Source of the DNA: Lachnospiraceae bacterium UBA7598
Lineage (GTDB): Bacteria > Bacillota > Clostridia > Lachnospirales > Lachnospiraceae
DNA: 5,620 nucleotides
Assembly: GCA_002474415.1 (NCBI GenBank)
Contig: DLQV01000104.1
Location: 1 to 5,620 of the forward strand
Direction: 5' to 3'
Below are positions 1-5,620 of the stretch, in pieces. A program made the position numbers and the translations under genes. The notes below the pieces were generated by a model. That model made no database searches. It was not told where the DNA came from and saw only the letters and a list, made by a program, of their open reading frames with translations. How positions within the stretch are numbered: position 1 is the stretch's first letter; every line of letters starts with the position of its first letter.

Positions 1-34
1 TATAATTGATCCGGAAACAGAGGAATATAAGTAA
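1..34 (+). CDS. C-terminal end of an unidentified upstream gene
   Basis: Reading from position 2 gives ten codons (IIDPETEEYK) followed by TAA at 32-34. The stop lies directly at the base of a perfect terminator hairpin, as expected for a gene end, so I read this as the tail of a gene that begins outside the window. Ten residues are too few to recognise a family, and no function is proposed. The alternative, that this is non-coding, cannot be excluded, but the terminator shows that some transcript ends here on this strand. Confidence 0.5.
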   Translation, partial: IIDPETEEYK

Positions 35-67
35 ACCGCAGGGCATTTGTCCCTGCGGTTTTTGTTT
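33..67 (+). terminator. Intrinsic terminator of the upstream gene
   Basis: A perfect 10-bp stem (AACCGCAGGG at 34-43 with CCCTGCGGTT at 51-60, extendable by A33-T61) closes a 7-base loop and runs into a T-rich tail at 59-67. The stem is GC-rich in the middle and shares bases with the stop codon at 32-34. It isolates the upstream gene from the coiled-coil protein gene, which has its own promoter just downstream. Confidence 0.93.
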
Positions 68-93
68 ACAAATACGTGGGAGAATGATACAAT
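65..93 (+). promoter_or_regulatory. SigA-type promoter with extended -10 for the coiled-coil gene
   Basis: The -35 box is TTTACA (65-70) and the -10 box is TACAAT (88-93), separated by exactly 17 bases. A TGA at 85-87 supplies the TGn extended -10 element. The predicted start near position 100 gives a leader of about 25 bases containing the ribosome binding site at 115-120. The -35 box begins inside the T-rich tail of the preceding terminator, so spacing between the two transcription units is very compact. Confidence 0.85.
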
Positions 94-114
94 AAACAAA
101 GGAACTGATACAGC

Positions 115-120
115 GGAGGA
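115..120 (+). promoter_or_regulatory. Ribosome binding site deciding the start at 125
   Basis: GGAGGA lies four bases before the ATG at 125. The frame is open back to a TTG at 47, but that codon sits in the loop of the upstream terminator and before the promoter, so 125 is the credible start. Confidence 0.88.
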
Positions 121-124
121 AGAA

Positions 125-895
125 ATGTCTGGATTATTGCTTGAGTTGCGCAGACAGATTGCGCACAATCGTCGGAAAGCTGCATATGAAGAACGGATGC
201 GTGCATCTGCTCAGGAAAAACCGCAGGAGGTTTTTTCACAGAAGACAAAAGAGGCAAAGCCGGACACAAAAGTACAGCCCGAAGTACAGGAAAGGAAAGT
301 TAATGTTGTGAGCAGGGAAGATTTCTTACTTAGCCAGATTGATGAATTCAGAGAGCGTGCCAAGCAGTTACAGTCATTGCTTGATTCCAGAGAGACGGAG
401 GCACAGGAACTGCAGACGCTAGTGGATGAGCGTCAGGAGAAAGCAGATGCCCTGGGGCAGATCCTTGAGGAACGACAGAAAAAGGCGGATGGATTTACTG
501 CGGAAGTGGAAAAGCAGATTGACCGTCTGATTGGCAAAGTGTCTGCCAAGATGGAAGAAATCGAAGTTTCCATGAAAGAAGATGTGGCAGATGGCAAGCG
601 CATAAATGAGGAAAAAGCAAAGGAACTGAAAGATTCTCTTGCACAGATTGAAGAACAGCTGACTACAGCGAAAACAGAACTTTCCGAGAAAGTACATACG
701 GAAAATGTAAAATGTTATCGCAATATTTCAGATCTGTTCCGCAGTATGGATGAACGTCTGGACGAGCTTACGGTTATGGAAAACCAGATGCGGCCAGTCA
801 GAATTTATTCAATGACAGGAATGATTCTTGGAATTGTAAATTTAGTGGTATTGCTTTTTGTTCTGCTGATCAGTGTGGGCGTTATTGCGTTTTAG
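125..895 (+). CDS. Coiled-coil protein with C-terminal membrane anchor, unknown function
   Basis: The 256-residue product has no family I recognise. Residues 1-30 are basic and amphipathic (LLLELRRQIAHNRRK). Residues 31-60 are a Lys/Gln/Pro/Glu-rich, probably disordered linker. Residues 61 to about 220 are rich in Glu, Lys, Gln and Leu with heptad spacing and almost no Pro or Gly, predicting a long coiled coil. Within it, residues 81-122 form three tandem 14-residue units. Residues 228-256 are one hydrophobic helix ending at the C-terminus, so the protein is probably tail-anchored with its coiled coil in the cytoplasm; there is no N-terminal signal peptide. The arrangement suggests a structural or scaffold role at the membrane, but that is inference only. 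It has its own promoter and is followed after nine bases by a terminator-like hairpin before ppaC. It may be co-transcribed with ppaC by readthrough; no functional link is evident. Confidence 0.85.
   Translation: MSGLLLELRRQIAHNRRKAAYEERMRASAQEKPQEVFSQKTKEAKPDTKVQPEVQERKVNVVSREDFLLSQIDEFRERAKQLQSLLDSRETEAQELQTLVDERQEKADALGQILEERQKKADGFTAEVEKQIDRLIGKVSAKMEEIEVSMKEDVADGKRINEEKAKELKDSLAQIEEQLTTAKTELSEKVHTENVKCYRNISDLFRSMDERLDELTVMENQMRPVRIYSMTGMILGIVNLVVLLFVLLISVGVIAF
365..490 (+). repeat. Three tandem 14-residue coiled-coil units
   Basis: Residues 81-94 (QLQSLLDSRETEAQ), 95-108 (ELQTLVDERQEKAD) and 109-122 (ALGQILEERQKKAD) align without gaps. They share a hydrophobic pattern at positions 2, 5 and 6, an acidic residue at 7, an Arg at 9 and Glu/Lys-rich ends. 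Fourteen residues equal two heptads, so the repeat preserves coiled-coil register. The DNA copies have diverged, indicating old internal duplication or convergent heptad constraint rather than a recent expansion. Confidence 0.7.
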
Positions 896-904
896 AAAGA
901 AGAT

Positions 905-938
905 ATGCAATTCTCAGAAAATGAGGATTGCATTTTTT
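905..938 (+). terminator. Terminator-like hairpin between the coiled-coil gene and ppaC
   Basis: ATGCAATTCTCA (905-916) pairs with TGAGGATTGCAT (922-933) over 12 bp, with one G-U pair and a five-base GAAAA loop. It is followed immediately by six T residues (933-938). Stem and U-run meet the form of an intrinsic terminator, starting nine bases after the preceding stop. The ppaC ribosome binding site begins only four bases past the U-run, leaving no room for a separate promoter. It may therefore be a partial terminator that sets ppaC level, or a conditional attenuator. The stem is AT-rich, so termination may be incomplete. Confidence 0.75.
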
Positions 939-942
939 ATAC

Positions 943-949
943 AGGAGGA
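943..949 (+). promoter_or_regulatory. Ribosome binding site deciding the ppaC start
   Basis: AGGAGGA ends nine bases before ATG 959. The frame is open back to an ATG at 905, but that codon forms the base of the terminator-like hairpin and has no good Shine-Dalgarno site. Starting at 959 also places the conserved VVGHKHPDTDS motif at residues 8-18, as is usual for the family. Confidence 0.9.
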
Positions 950-958
950 AAATTTGAC

Positions 959-2632
959 ATGGCAAAAAAGAAGGTTTGGGTTGTAGGACATAAACATCCG
1001 GACACAGATTCCATATGTGCAGCAATTTCTTATGCAAATCTGAAAAATGAAATAGAAAAAAAGAATCCCGAAGCAGCTACGGGAATGACTTATATTGCAA
1101 AGAGAGCCGGATCTGTAAATGCGGAGACGGCGTATGTTCTGGAAAGATTTCATGCAGAGGCTCCGGCAATGATTTCGGATGTCGGAACACAGATCAAGGA
1201 CATTCAGATACGTCGTACGGAGGGAGTAAACAGTCATATCTCTATGAAAAAAGCATGGGAGATGATGAAAATCCTTGGGGTTGTTACACTCCCGGTGGTG
1301 CGGGAAAATAAGCTGGAAGGCCTGATTGTAACAGGAGATATTGCGAAATCCTACATGGATGTATATGATAATACCATTCTTTCCACTGCACGTACCCAGT
1401 ATAAGAATATTGTAGAGACACTGGATGGACAGCTGCTGACCGGAAATGAGCATGCGTATTTTGTTCATGGAAAAGTGGTAATCGGAATCGGGACACCGGA
1501 AGGGGTGACTTCCGCCATAGACAAGGATGATCTTGTGATGATTGGGGATGGAGAGGAATCGCAGATGCTTTCCATCGCATCAAACTGCAGCTGTATGATT
1601 GTGACCAATGGGTATGAAATCAGTCAGGAAGTGATCGAGGCGGCAAAGGAACGGGAAGTGGTTCTGATTAGTACACCGTATGATACGTTTACGGCAGCGC
1701 GTCTGATCAATCAGAGTATGCCGATCAAGCATTTTATGACAAAAAAGGGAATTATTCATTTTGATCTGGATGATTACGTGGATGAGGTAAGAGAAACTGT
1801 GGCCAATATACGGCATCGTGATTTTCCGGTTCTCGATGAAAATCAGAACTACGTGGGAATGTTTTCCCGCAGAAATTTGATGAAAGCAGAGAAAAAGAAA
1901 CTGATTCTTGTGGACCACAATGAGAAATCACAGGCAGTGTCTAATATTGACGAGGCAGAAATCTTAGAGATTATTGATCATCACCGGCTGGGCAGCCTAG
2001 AAACGATGTCTCCGGTGTATTTCCGCAATCAGCCGCTTGGATGTACCTCCACAATTATTTATCAGATGTATCTGGAAAAAGGAATTACGATCACCCCGCA
2101 GATGGCAGGGTTGATGTGTGCAGCTATTCTTTCTGACACGCTGATGTTCCGTTCCCCAACATGTACACAGATAGACCGGGAAGCAGCACTTCGGTTGGCA
2201 GAGATCGCAGAGGTTAAGGTTGAAGAGCTTGCCTCAGCAATGTTTCAGGCGGGAAGCAATTTTGATAATAAAACAGAAGAAGAAATCTTAAATCAGGATT
2301 TTAAAATTTTCCATGCTGGGGATGTGAGCTTTGGTGTGGCACAGATCAGTGCGATGGGACGTAATGAACTGGACAAAGTACAGGAACGTATCGAGCCAAA
2401 ACTGGAGCAGATGATGGGAGAAAAGCAGATCCAGATGATTTTTGTCATGCTGACGGATATCTTAAATGAGTCCACTTACCTGATCTATCGCGGAGCAGAG
2501 GCATCGCAGCTGGTTGCAGCAGCATATAACTGTGAGCCTTCCGATCAGGGAATTATGCTGGAAAATGTGGTATCCAGAAAGAAGCAGCTGATTCCTGCAC
2601 TTATTAATACGCTGGCAGAGCGTAAAATGTAA
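959..2632 (+). CDS. ppaC: Manganese-dependent inorganic pyrophosphatase, CBS-DRTGG regulated (family II)
   Basis: This cytoplasmic enzyme hydrolyses pyrophosphate to two phosphates (EC 3.6.1.1), pulling biosynthetic reactions forward. The product is 557 residues; plain family II enzymes have about 310, the difference being an inserted regulatory module. Order: first part of the DHH domain (1-70), first CBS motif (about 73-135), DRTGG-like domain (about 140-245), second CBS motif (about 255-310), rest of the DHH domain (311-430) and DHHA2 domain (about 435-557). Predicted metal ligands are H11, D15, D17, D319 (VDHNE), H341 (DHH) and D393 (SD). The 22- and 52-residue gaps between the last three equal those I recall for the Bacillus subtilis enzyme. 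The substrate-binding motif SRKKQ is at 539-543. Known CBS-type enzymes are inhibited by AMP/ADP and activated by ATP or diadenosine polyphosphates, so nucleotide control is likely here. No promoter of its own is apparent; expression may come from readthrough. All key residues are present and the gene looks intact. Confidence 0.96.
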   Translation: MAKKKVWVVGHKHPDTDSICAAISYANLKNEIEKKNPEAATGMTYIAKRAGSVNAETAYVLERFHAEAPAMISDVGTQIKDIQIRRTEGVNSHISMKKAWEMMKILGVVTLPVVRENKLEGLIVTGDIAKSYMDVYDNTILSTARTQYKNIVETLDGQLLTGNEHAYFVHGKVVIGIGTPEGVTSAIDKDDLVMIGDGEESQMLSIASNCSCMIVTNGYEISQEVIEAAKEREVVLISTPYDTFTAARLINQSMPIKHFMTKKGIIHFDLDDYVDEVRETVANIRHRDFPVLDENQNYVGMFSRRNLMKAEKKKLILVDHNEKSQAVSNIDEAEILEIIDHHRLGSLETMSPVYFRNQPLGCTSTIIYQMYLEKGITITPQMAGLMCAAILSDTLMFRSPTCTQIDREAALRLAEIAEVKVEELASAMFQAGSNFDNKTEEEILNQDFKIFHAGDVSFGVAQISAMGRNELDKVQERIEPKLEQMMGEKQIQMIFVMLTDILNESTYLIYRGAEASQLVAAAYNCEPSDQGIMLENVVSRKKQLIPALINTLAERKM

Positions 2633-2649
2633 CTGTCGAATGGGACAGA

Positions 2650-3492
2650 TCAATTATGCTGTTCTCTTGGAGAGCAGCCGAAATGTTTGCGGTATGCCCG
2701 GGAAAAGGTGGAATAATTATGAAAGCCGCAGGCATAACAGGCAGTGGTAATGGATTCACCCAGAGCGATCCGGTCTCTTGCCAGTAAAAGGCGTTTGGTG
2801 GTCAGATAATTTCCAATCGTATAGCCGGTTTCTTCTTTGAAGGAATGCATGAGATGATACCGGCTCAGGTAGAAGTGCTCGGCAAGAAAGTCAATGGTGA
2901 TGTCATCTGTTAAATGTGCATTTAAATAATCAATCACATCGATCATTTTGTGGTTCGAGGATGTAGTGGAAAGATATTCGATACGGTTGGAGAGTGCAGC
3001 GCGGTTTAACTGAACCATTAGTTCCAGAAAAAGAAGCTTATGATAAAGTTCGTTTGCATATTCTGTAGAGTCCAAAGACTGTTCCAAATCATGGATGATT
3101 CGTGCAATGCGAGTTGTTCCCAGCGCTGGAATGCGCAATACATGTGATTTTTTCTGGTGTGCTTCTTTTAAACAAAGCGCCAGGTCGTTGGAATCCTGAT
3201 AGGCATCCAGATAGTGTTTGGAAATATAGATGATAATCCGTTCGTAGACTTCGGCACTGTGAAGGACCGGACGGTGAACGGTGCCTGCGGGAACAAATAC
3301 GATATCTCCCGGTATCAGGTCATACGTGCGTCCTTCTACACTATAAGAGACATTTCCCTGACGGAAAATCAGAATTTTATGAAAATCGTGATAATGAAAG
3401 TCAATGGGATGCATAGATTCGTCTTTTAAATGAAAAATTTTGAAATCATCGTGAAGATAACCGGTTTTTTCGTAATGTGAGAGTTCTTGCAT
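2650..3492 (-). CDS. AraC-family transcriptional regulator with N-terminal cupin domain
   Basis: The 280-residue product has the standard AraC/XylS length and layout. Residues about 15-85 form a cupin sensor: a His cluster (H33, H35, H38) and a second motif PGDIVFVPAGTVH (61-73) could bind a metal or a small effector such as a sugar. Residues about 180-278 form the DNA-binding domain with two helix-turn-helix units, the first around 198-222 (ITIDFLAEHFYLSRYHLMHSF) and the second around 246-272, ending in the family signature GFHNYSTFSRAYRKHFGCSP. The start is supported by AGGAG (minus strand, 3502-3506) nine bases before the ATG and by a well-placed promoter. It converges on ppaC and diverges from dapF. 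AraC regulators usually control a neighbouring operon, often sugar uptake, but no such operon lies in the window, so target and effector are unknown. The inverted repeat around its promoter suggests autoregulation. Confidence 0.95.
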   Translation of the reverse strand: MQELSHYEKTGYLHDDFKIFHLKDESMHPIDFHYHDFHKILIFRQGNVSYSVEGRTYDLIPGDIVFVPAGTVHRPVLHSAEVYERIIIYISKHYLDAYQDSNDLALCLKEAHQKKSHVLRIPALGTTRIARIIHDLEQSLDSTEYANELYHKLLFLELMVQLNRAALSNRIEYLSTTSSNHKMIDVIDYLNAHLTDDITIDFLAEHFYLSRYHLMHSFKEETGYTIGNYLTTKRLLLARDRIALGESITTACYACGFHNYSTFSRAYRKHFGCSPREQHN

Positions 3493-3505
3493 TGTATAAA
3501 TCTCC

Positions 3506-3556
3506 TATTGCAAATGATTAGGTTCAGTGTACTATGTTTCCACACAATTTGCAATA
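3506..3556. repeat. Inverted repeat bracketing the araC-type promoter (candidate operator pair)
   Basis: TATTGCAAAT (3506-3515) and ATTTGCAATA (3547-3556) are perfect 10-bp inverted copies separated by 31 bases, centre to centre 41 bp, close to four helical turns. Each arm contains the palindrome TTGCAA. On the minus strand the right arm contains the regulator's -35 box and the left arm lies just after its predicted transcription start, touching the ribosome binding site. This geometry would suit a looping or blocking autoregulatory operator, but binding is inferred. Confidence 0.55.
3526..3554 (-). promoter_or_regulatory. Promoter of the AraC-family regulator
   Basis: Read on the minus strand, TTGCAA (3554-3549) is followed after exactly 17 bases by TACACT (3531-3526). 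Predicted transcription starts near 3519, giving a leader of about 27 bases that carries the Shine-Dalgarno site. The match to the SigA consensus is good (four of six in both boxes). Confidence 0.75.
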
Positions 3557-3571
3557 TAAAAAGCACTGTAG

Positions 3572-3603
3572 TTGTTTTGGATAACGGATTGTGCGGGTAT
3601 ACT
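3572..3603 (+). promoter_or_regulatory. Probable dapF-murE promoter
   Basis: A good -10 box TATACT lies at 3598-3603, with a predicted start near 3610 and a leader of roughly 48 bases to the dapF ATG. The -35 region is weak: TTGTTT (3572-3577) is 20 bases upstream, and TTGGAT (3577-3582) is 15 bases upstream, neither at the ideal 17. The weak -35 leaves room for an activator. Predicted starts of the two divergent units are about 90 bases apart. Confidence 0.5.
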
Positions 3604-3642
3604 ATTAAGATAGAGACTTGAATTATTGTGAGAGGAAAGAAA

Positions 3643-3648
3643 AAGGAG
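3643..3648 (+). promoter_or_regulatory. Ribosome binding site deciding the dapF start
   Basis: AAGGAG ends nine bases before ATG 3658. An in-frame GTG at 3628 would add ten residues ([10 protein letters not shown]) lying over the Shine-Dalgarno site and not typical of the family, so 3658 is chosen. Confidence 0.88.
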
Positions 3649-3657
3649 AGCAGGCAT

Positions 3658-4494
3658 ATGAAGTTTACAAAAATGCATGGATGTGGAAATGATTATGTGT
3701 ACGTCAATTTATTTGAGGAAAAAATAGCAGATCCCGCAAAGGTATCCATCGCAGTGAGTGACCGTCATTTCGGAATCGGATCGGATGGTCTGATCACCAT
3801 TGGACCATCCGATATTGCGGATTTTCGGATGCGGATTTACAATGCGGATGGTTCAGAAGCAGAAATGTGTGGAAACGGAATCCGCTGTGTTGCAAAATAT
3901 GTATATGATCACAAGATGACAGATAAAAAGCAAATCACGATTGAAACCGGAGCCGGGGTAAAAACATTACAGCTGACGGTTGCGGATGGCAAGGTTTCAC
4001 TGGTTCGTGTGGATATGGGAGAACCAATATTAAAACCAGATTTAATTCCGGTAAAGGCATCTGGGGAGCAGGTGGTAGATGAGCCGATTGAAGTAGATGG
4101 CAGAGAGTGGAACATGACCTGCGTGTCGATGGGAAATCCACATGCGGTAATTTTTGTGGAGGATACCGAGCATTTTGAATTAGAAAAGTATGGTCCGATG
4201 TTTGAGAACCATCCACGTTTTCCGAAGCGGACCAATACAGAGTTTGTACACGTTATTTCACCGACAGAGGCATCCATGCGGGTATGGGAGCGCGGTTCTG
4301 CAGAAACACTTGCCTGTGGTACCGGAACGTGTGCTACGGTCATGGCATGTATCTTAAATCATAAGACAGAAAATAAAGTACTGGTACATCTGCGGGGTGG
4401 AGACCTGACCATTGAGTACGATCCACAAAACAATCATATTTTTATGACAGGGCCGGCAACGGAGGTGTTTCACGGAATATGGGAGGAAAATTAA
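3658..4494 (+). CDS. dapF: Diaminopimelate epimerase
   Basis: This cytoplasmic, cofactor-independent enzyme interconverts LL- and meso-diaminopimelate (EC 5.1.1.7), the last step before lysine and the source of meso-DAP for peptidoglycan. The product is 278 residues, the usual length, made of two similar halves. Each half supplies one catalytic cysteine: C71 in [13 protein letters not shown] and C220 in ACGTGTCA. Substrate-contacting residues expected from the Haemophilus influenzae enzyme are all present at consistent offsets: N11 (HGCGND), N62, N160 (GNPH), N193, E211 and R212 (WERGS). The stop codon is immediately followed by the murE ATG, so the two genes are almost certainly co-transcribed and translationally coupled. 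The first half of the coding sequence contains an unusually strong hairpin (3780-3813) inside the conserved GIGSDGL region. The gene appears complete and functional. Confidence 0.97.
   Translation: MKFTKMHGCGNDYVYVNLFEEKIADPAKVSIAVSDRHFGIGSDGLITIGPSDIADFRMRIYNADGSEAEMCGNGIRCVAKYVYDHKMTDKKQITIETGAGVKTLQLTVADGKVSLVRVDMGEPILKPDLIPVKASGEQVVDEPIEVDGREWNMTCVSMGNPHAVIFVEDTEHFELEKYGPMFENHPRFPKRTNTEFVHVISPTEASMRVWERGSAETLACGTGTCATVMACILNHKTENKVLVHLRGGDLTIEYDPQNNHIFMTGPATEVFHGIWEEN
3780..3813 (+). repeat. Strong hairpin-forming inverted repeat inside dapF
   Basis: ATCGGATGGTC (3780-3790) and GACCATCCGAT (3803-3813) are perfect 11-bp complements. The intervening 12 bases continue the stem as RNA with two G-U and two A-U pairs, leaving a CACC tetraloop, so about 15 bp in total. 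No T-run follows, so it is not an intrinsic terminator. It encodes part of [12 protein letters not shown], a conserved stretch of DapF. Confidence 0.65.
4481..4486 (+). promoter_or_regulatory. murE ribosome binding site inside the dapF 3' end
   Basis: GGGAGG lies within the last codons of dapF, eight bases before the murE ATG. The junction reads TAAATG, with no base between stop and start, which favours re-initiation by ribosomes finishing dapF. Confidence 0.88.
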
Positions 4495-5620
4495 ATGAAA
4501 ATTAAAGAATTAGTAAATGAAATGGAATATGAAGTACTTGCCGGAAGTGAAGATACAGAGATTACGACTCTGGTATATGATTCCCGCAAGGTTGAAAAAG
4601 GTTCTGTCTTTGTGTGTATCAGTGGGAGTGTGCGTGATGCACATGAGTTTATTCCGGATGTGGCAGCAAAGGGAGCAGCGGCCATTGTCGTAGAAAAGGA
4701 TGTAACGCCGATAGATGGAATTACATACATCAAGGTAGGGGACAGCCGTCTGGCACTTGCCTGTATGTCTGCGGCATATTTTGGACATCCGGCCAGAAAA
4801 TTAAAGACGATCGGCATTACCGGAACAAAAGGAAAAACAACGACGACGTATATGGTCCGTTCTATTTTAGAGTCTGCAGGAATCAAAACCGGACTGATCG
4901 GTACGATTGAATCAATTGTTGGTTCTAAGCGTATTCCTTCTGCAAATACAACGCCGGAATCCTACCGGGTGCAGGAACTCTTTGCACAAATGGTGGATGC
5001 AGGTCTGGATGCTGTCGTGATGGAAGTTTCTTCCCAGGCACTGATGCTCCATCGCGTATCCGGATTTGTGTTTGACATCGGTGTGTTTACCAATCTCGAA
5101 CCGGATCATATCGGGGAGAACGAACACAAGGATTTTGCAGATTATATGCACTGTAAGAGTCTTTTGTTCCAGCAGTGCAGACATGGAATCTTTAATGGGG
5201 ACAGCGAGCATCTGCAGGGCATTTTACAGGGACATACCTGTACGGTAGAGACGTTTGGTTATGGAGCAGAAAATGATCTGATTGCACAGAACGTAGAGTT
5301 AAAGAAGGAGCATGGAGCACTTGGTGTAAAATATCATGTGGGAGGTTCCATGGATTTTGACGTGGAAGTCAATGTCCCGGGAAAATTTTCTGTGTATAAT
5401 TCCCTGACCGCCATTGCAATCTGTCATCATTTTGGTGTCAGCGTTGAAGAAATCAAAAAAGCGATGCTTCATGTAAGTGTCAAGGGAAGAATTGAGATTG
5501 TACCGGTAACAAAGCGATATACGTTGATGATTGACTATGCGCACAATGCCATGGCACTGGAGAGTCTGTTAACAACGTTAAAAGAGTATGAGCCGGGCAG
5601 ACTGGTGTGTCTGTTTGGAT
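4495..5620 (+). CDS. murE: UDP-N-acetylmuramyl-tripeptide synthetase, 3' end missing
   Basis: Mur ligases of this type add the third stem-peptide residue to UDP-MurNAc-L-Ala-D-Glu using ATP, in the cytoplasm. The visible 375 residues, of a usual 480-500, run off the window edge. The N-terminal UDP-binding domain (1 to about 100) contains VYDSRKV (27-33). The central ATPase domain has the P-loop GITGTKGKTTT (107-117), NTTPES (151-156), MEVSSQAL (176-183), FTNLEPDHIGENEH (198-211) and a probable carbamylated lysine K221. The C-terminal domain begins with GRIE (331-334) and IDYAHN (346-351). The Q in EVSSQ, the PDHIGENEH segment and the N in DYAHN resemble, from memory, lysine-adding MurE of cocci rather than the DAP-adding form (EVSSH, DHLDYH, DYAHT). 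The decisive amino-acid specificity motif (DNPR in DAP enzymes) lies beyond the window, so the substrate, meso-DAP or lysine, is left open. The neighbour dapF favours DAP. No internal stop or frameshift was seen. Confidence 0.92.
   Translation, partial: MKIKELVNEMEYEVLAGSEDTEITTLVYDSRKVEKGSVFVCISGSVRDAHEFIPDVAAKGAAAIVVEKDVTPIDGITYIKVGDSRLALACMSAAYFGHPARKLKTIGITGTKGKTTTTYMVRSILESAGIKTGLIGTIESIVGSKRIPSANTTPESYRVQELFAQMVDAGLDAVVMEVSSQALMLHRVSGFVFDIGVFTNLEPDHIGENEHKDFADYMHCKSLLFQQCRHGIFNGDSEHLQGILQGHTCTVETFGYGAENDLIAQNVELKKEHGALGVKYHVGGSMDFDVEVNVPGKFSVYNSLTAIAICHHFGVSVEEIKKAMLHVSVKGRIEIVPVTKRYTLMIDYAHNAMALESLLTTLKEYEPGRLVCLFG

Noticed and set aside
47..124. In-frame TTG start extending the coiled-coil protein by 26 residues
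   Set aside because: The TTG lies in the loop of the upstream terminator and before the promoter boxes at 65-93; ATG 125 has a good ribosome binding site.
905..958. In-frame ATG start extending PpaC by 18 residues
   Set aside because: The codon forms the base of the terminator-like hairpin, lacks a good Shine-Dalgarno site, and would move the family motif away from the N-terminus.
914..1468. Minus-strand open frame of 184 codons opposite ppaC
   Set aside because: Composition is that of an antisense shadow (many Cys, His, Ile, Phe), with no recognisable domain, opposite a clearly conserved enzyme.
3604..3657. Lysine riboswitch ahead of dapF
   Set aside because: With the start predicted near 3610 the leader is about 48 bases, far shorter than a lysine riboswitch, and no terminator or conserved structure is visible.
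3493..3657. Small gene in the divergent intergenic region
   Set aside because: The 165 bases are accounted for by two promoters, two ribosome binding sites and the inverted repeat; no small frame with a start and Shine-Dalgarno site was seen.
3909..4343. Minus-strand open frame of 144 codons opposite dapF
   Set aside because: Ser/Thr/Pro-rich translation typical of antisense to a GC-richer gene; dapF on the plus strand has all its catalytic residues.
4491..4886. Minus-strand open frame of 131 codons opposite murE
   Set aside because: Lies fully opposite the UDP-binding domain and P-loop of murE and shows no family features of its own.
1..5620. CRISPR array, transposon, phage or defence system
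   Set aside because: No spaced direct repeats, transposase-like proteins, terminal repeats, or nuclease/toxin genes were found; all full genes are housekeeping or regulatory except the unknown coiled-coil protein.

Overview
The window looks like ordinary chromosomal DNA from a low-to-moderate GC Gram-positive anaerobe of the Clostridia, most likely Lachnospiraceae. This is inferred from four things: strong purine-rich Shine-Dalgarno sites, TTGACA/TATAAT-like promoters, a family II pyrophosphatase of the CBS-DRTGG type, and a lysine-type-looking MurE beside dapF. No 16S rRNA or other species-level marker is present, so genus is not assigned. No mobile element, CRISPR array, tRNA or rRNA was seen.

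Layout: (1) positions 1-34 hold the last ten codons of an upstream gene, followed by an intrinsic terminator that starts inside its stop codon. (2) A strong extended -10 promoter (65-93) drives a 256-residue coiled-coil protein with a single C-terminal membrane anchor (125-895, function unknown). (3) A hairpin with a U-run (905-938) separates it from ppaC (959-2632), a nucleotide-regulated manganese-dependent pyrophosphatase. (4) Converging on ppaC with a 17-base gap is an AraC-family regulator with a cupin domain (2650-3492, minus strand). (5) A 165-base divergent intergenic region carries the regulator's promoter, bracketed by a 10-bp inverted repeat, and a weaker promoter for dapF. (6) dapF (3658-4494) and murE (4495 to the window end, incomplete) form a tight operon with no intervening base.

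Functional links: DapF makes meso-diaminopimelate, the lysine precursor and common cross-linking residue of peptidoglycan. MurE adds the third residue of the peptidoglycan stem peptide. PpaC removes the pyrophosphate released by biosynthetic reactions. The AraC regulator is most simply read as autoregulated; a role in controlling dapF-murE is possible but unproven. The coiled-coil membrane protein has no recognised partner here.

I found no convincing new multi-gene system. The observations most worth a second look are the terminator-like hairpin against the ppaC ribosome binding site, the inverted-repeat pair around the araC promoter, a 15-bp RNA hairpin inside dapF, and MurE motifs that differ from the classic DAP-adding enzyme despite the dapF neighbour.
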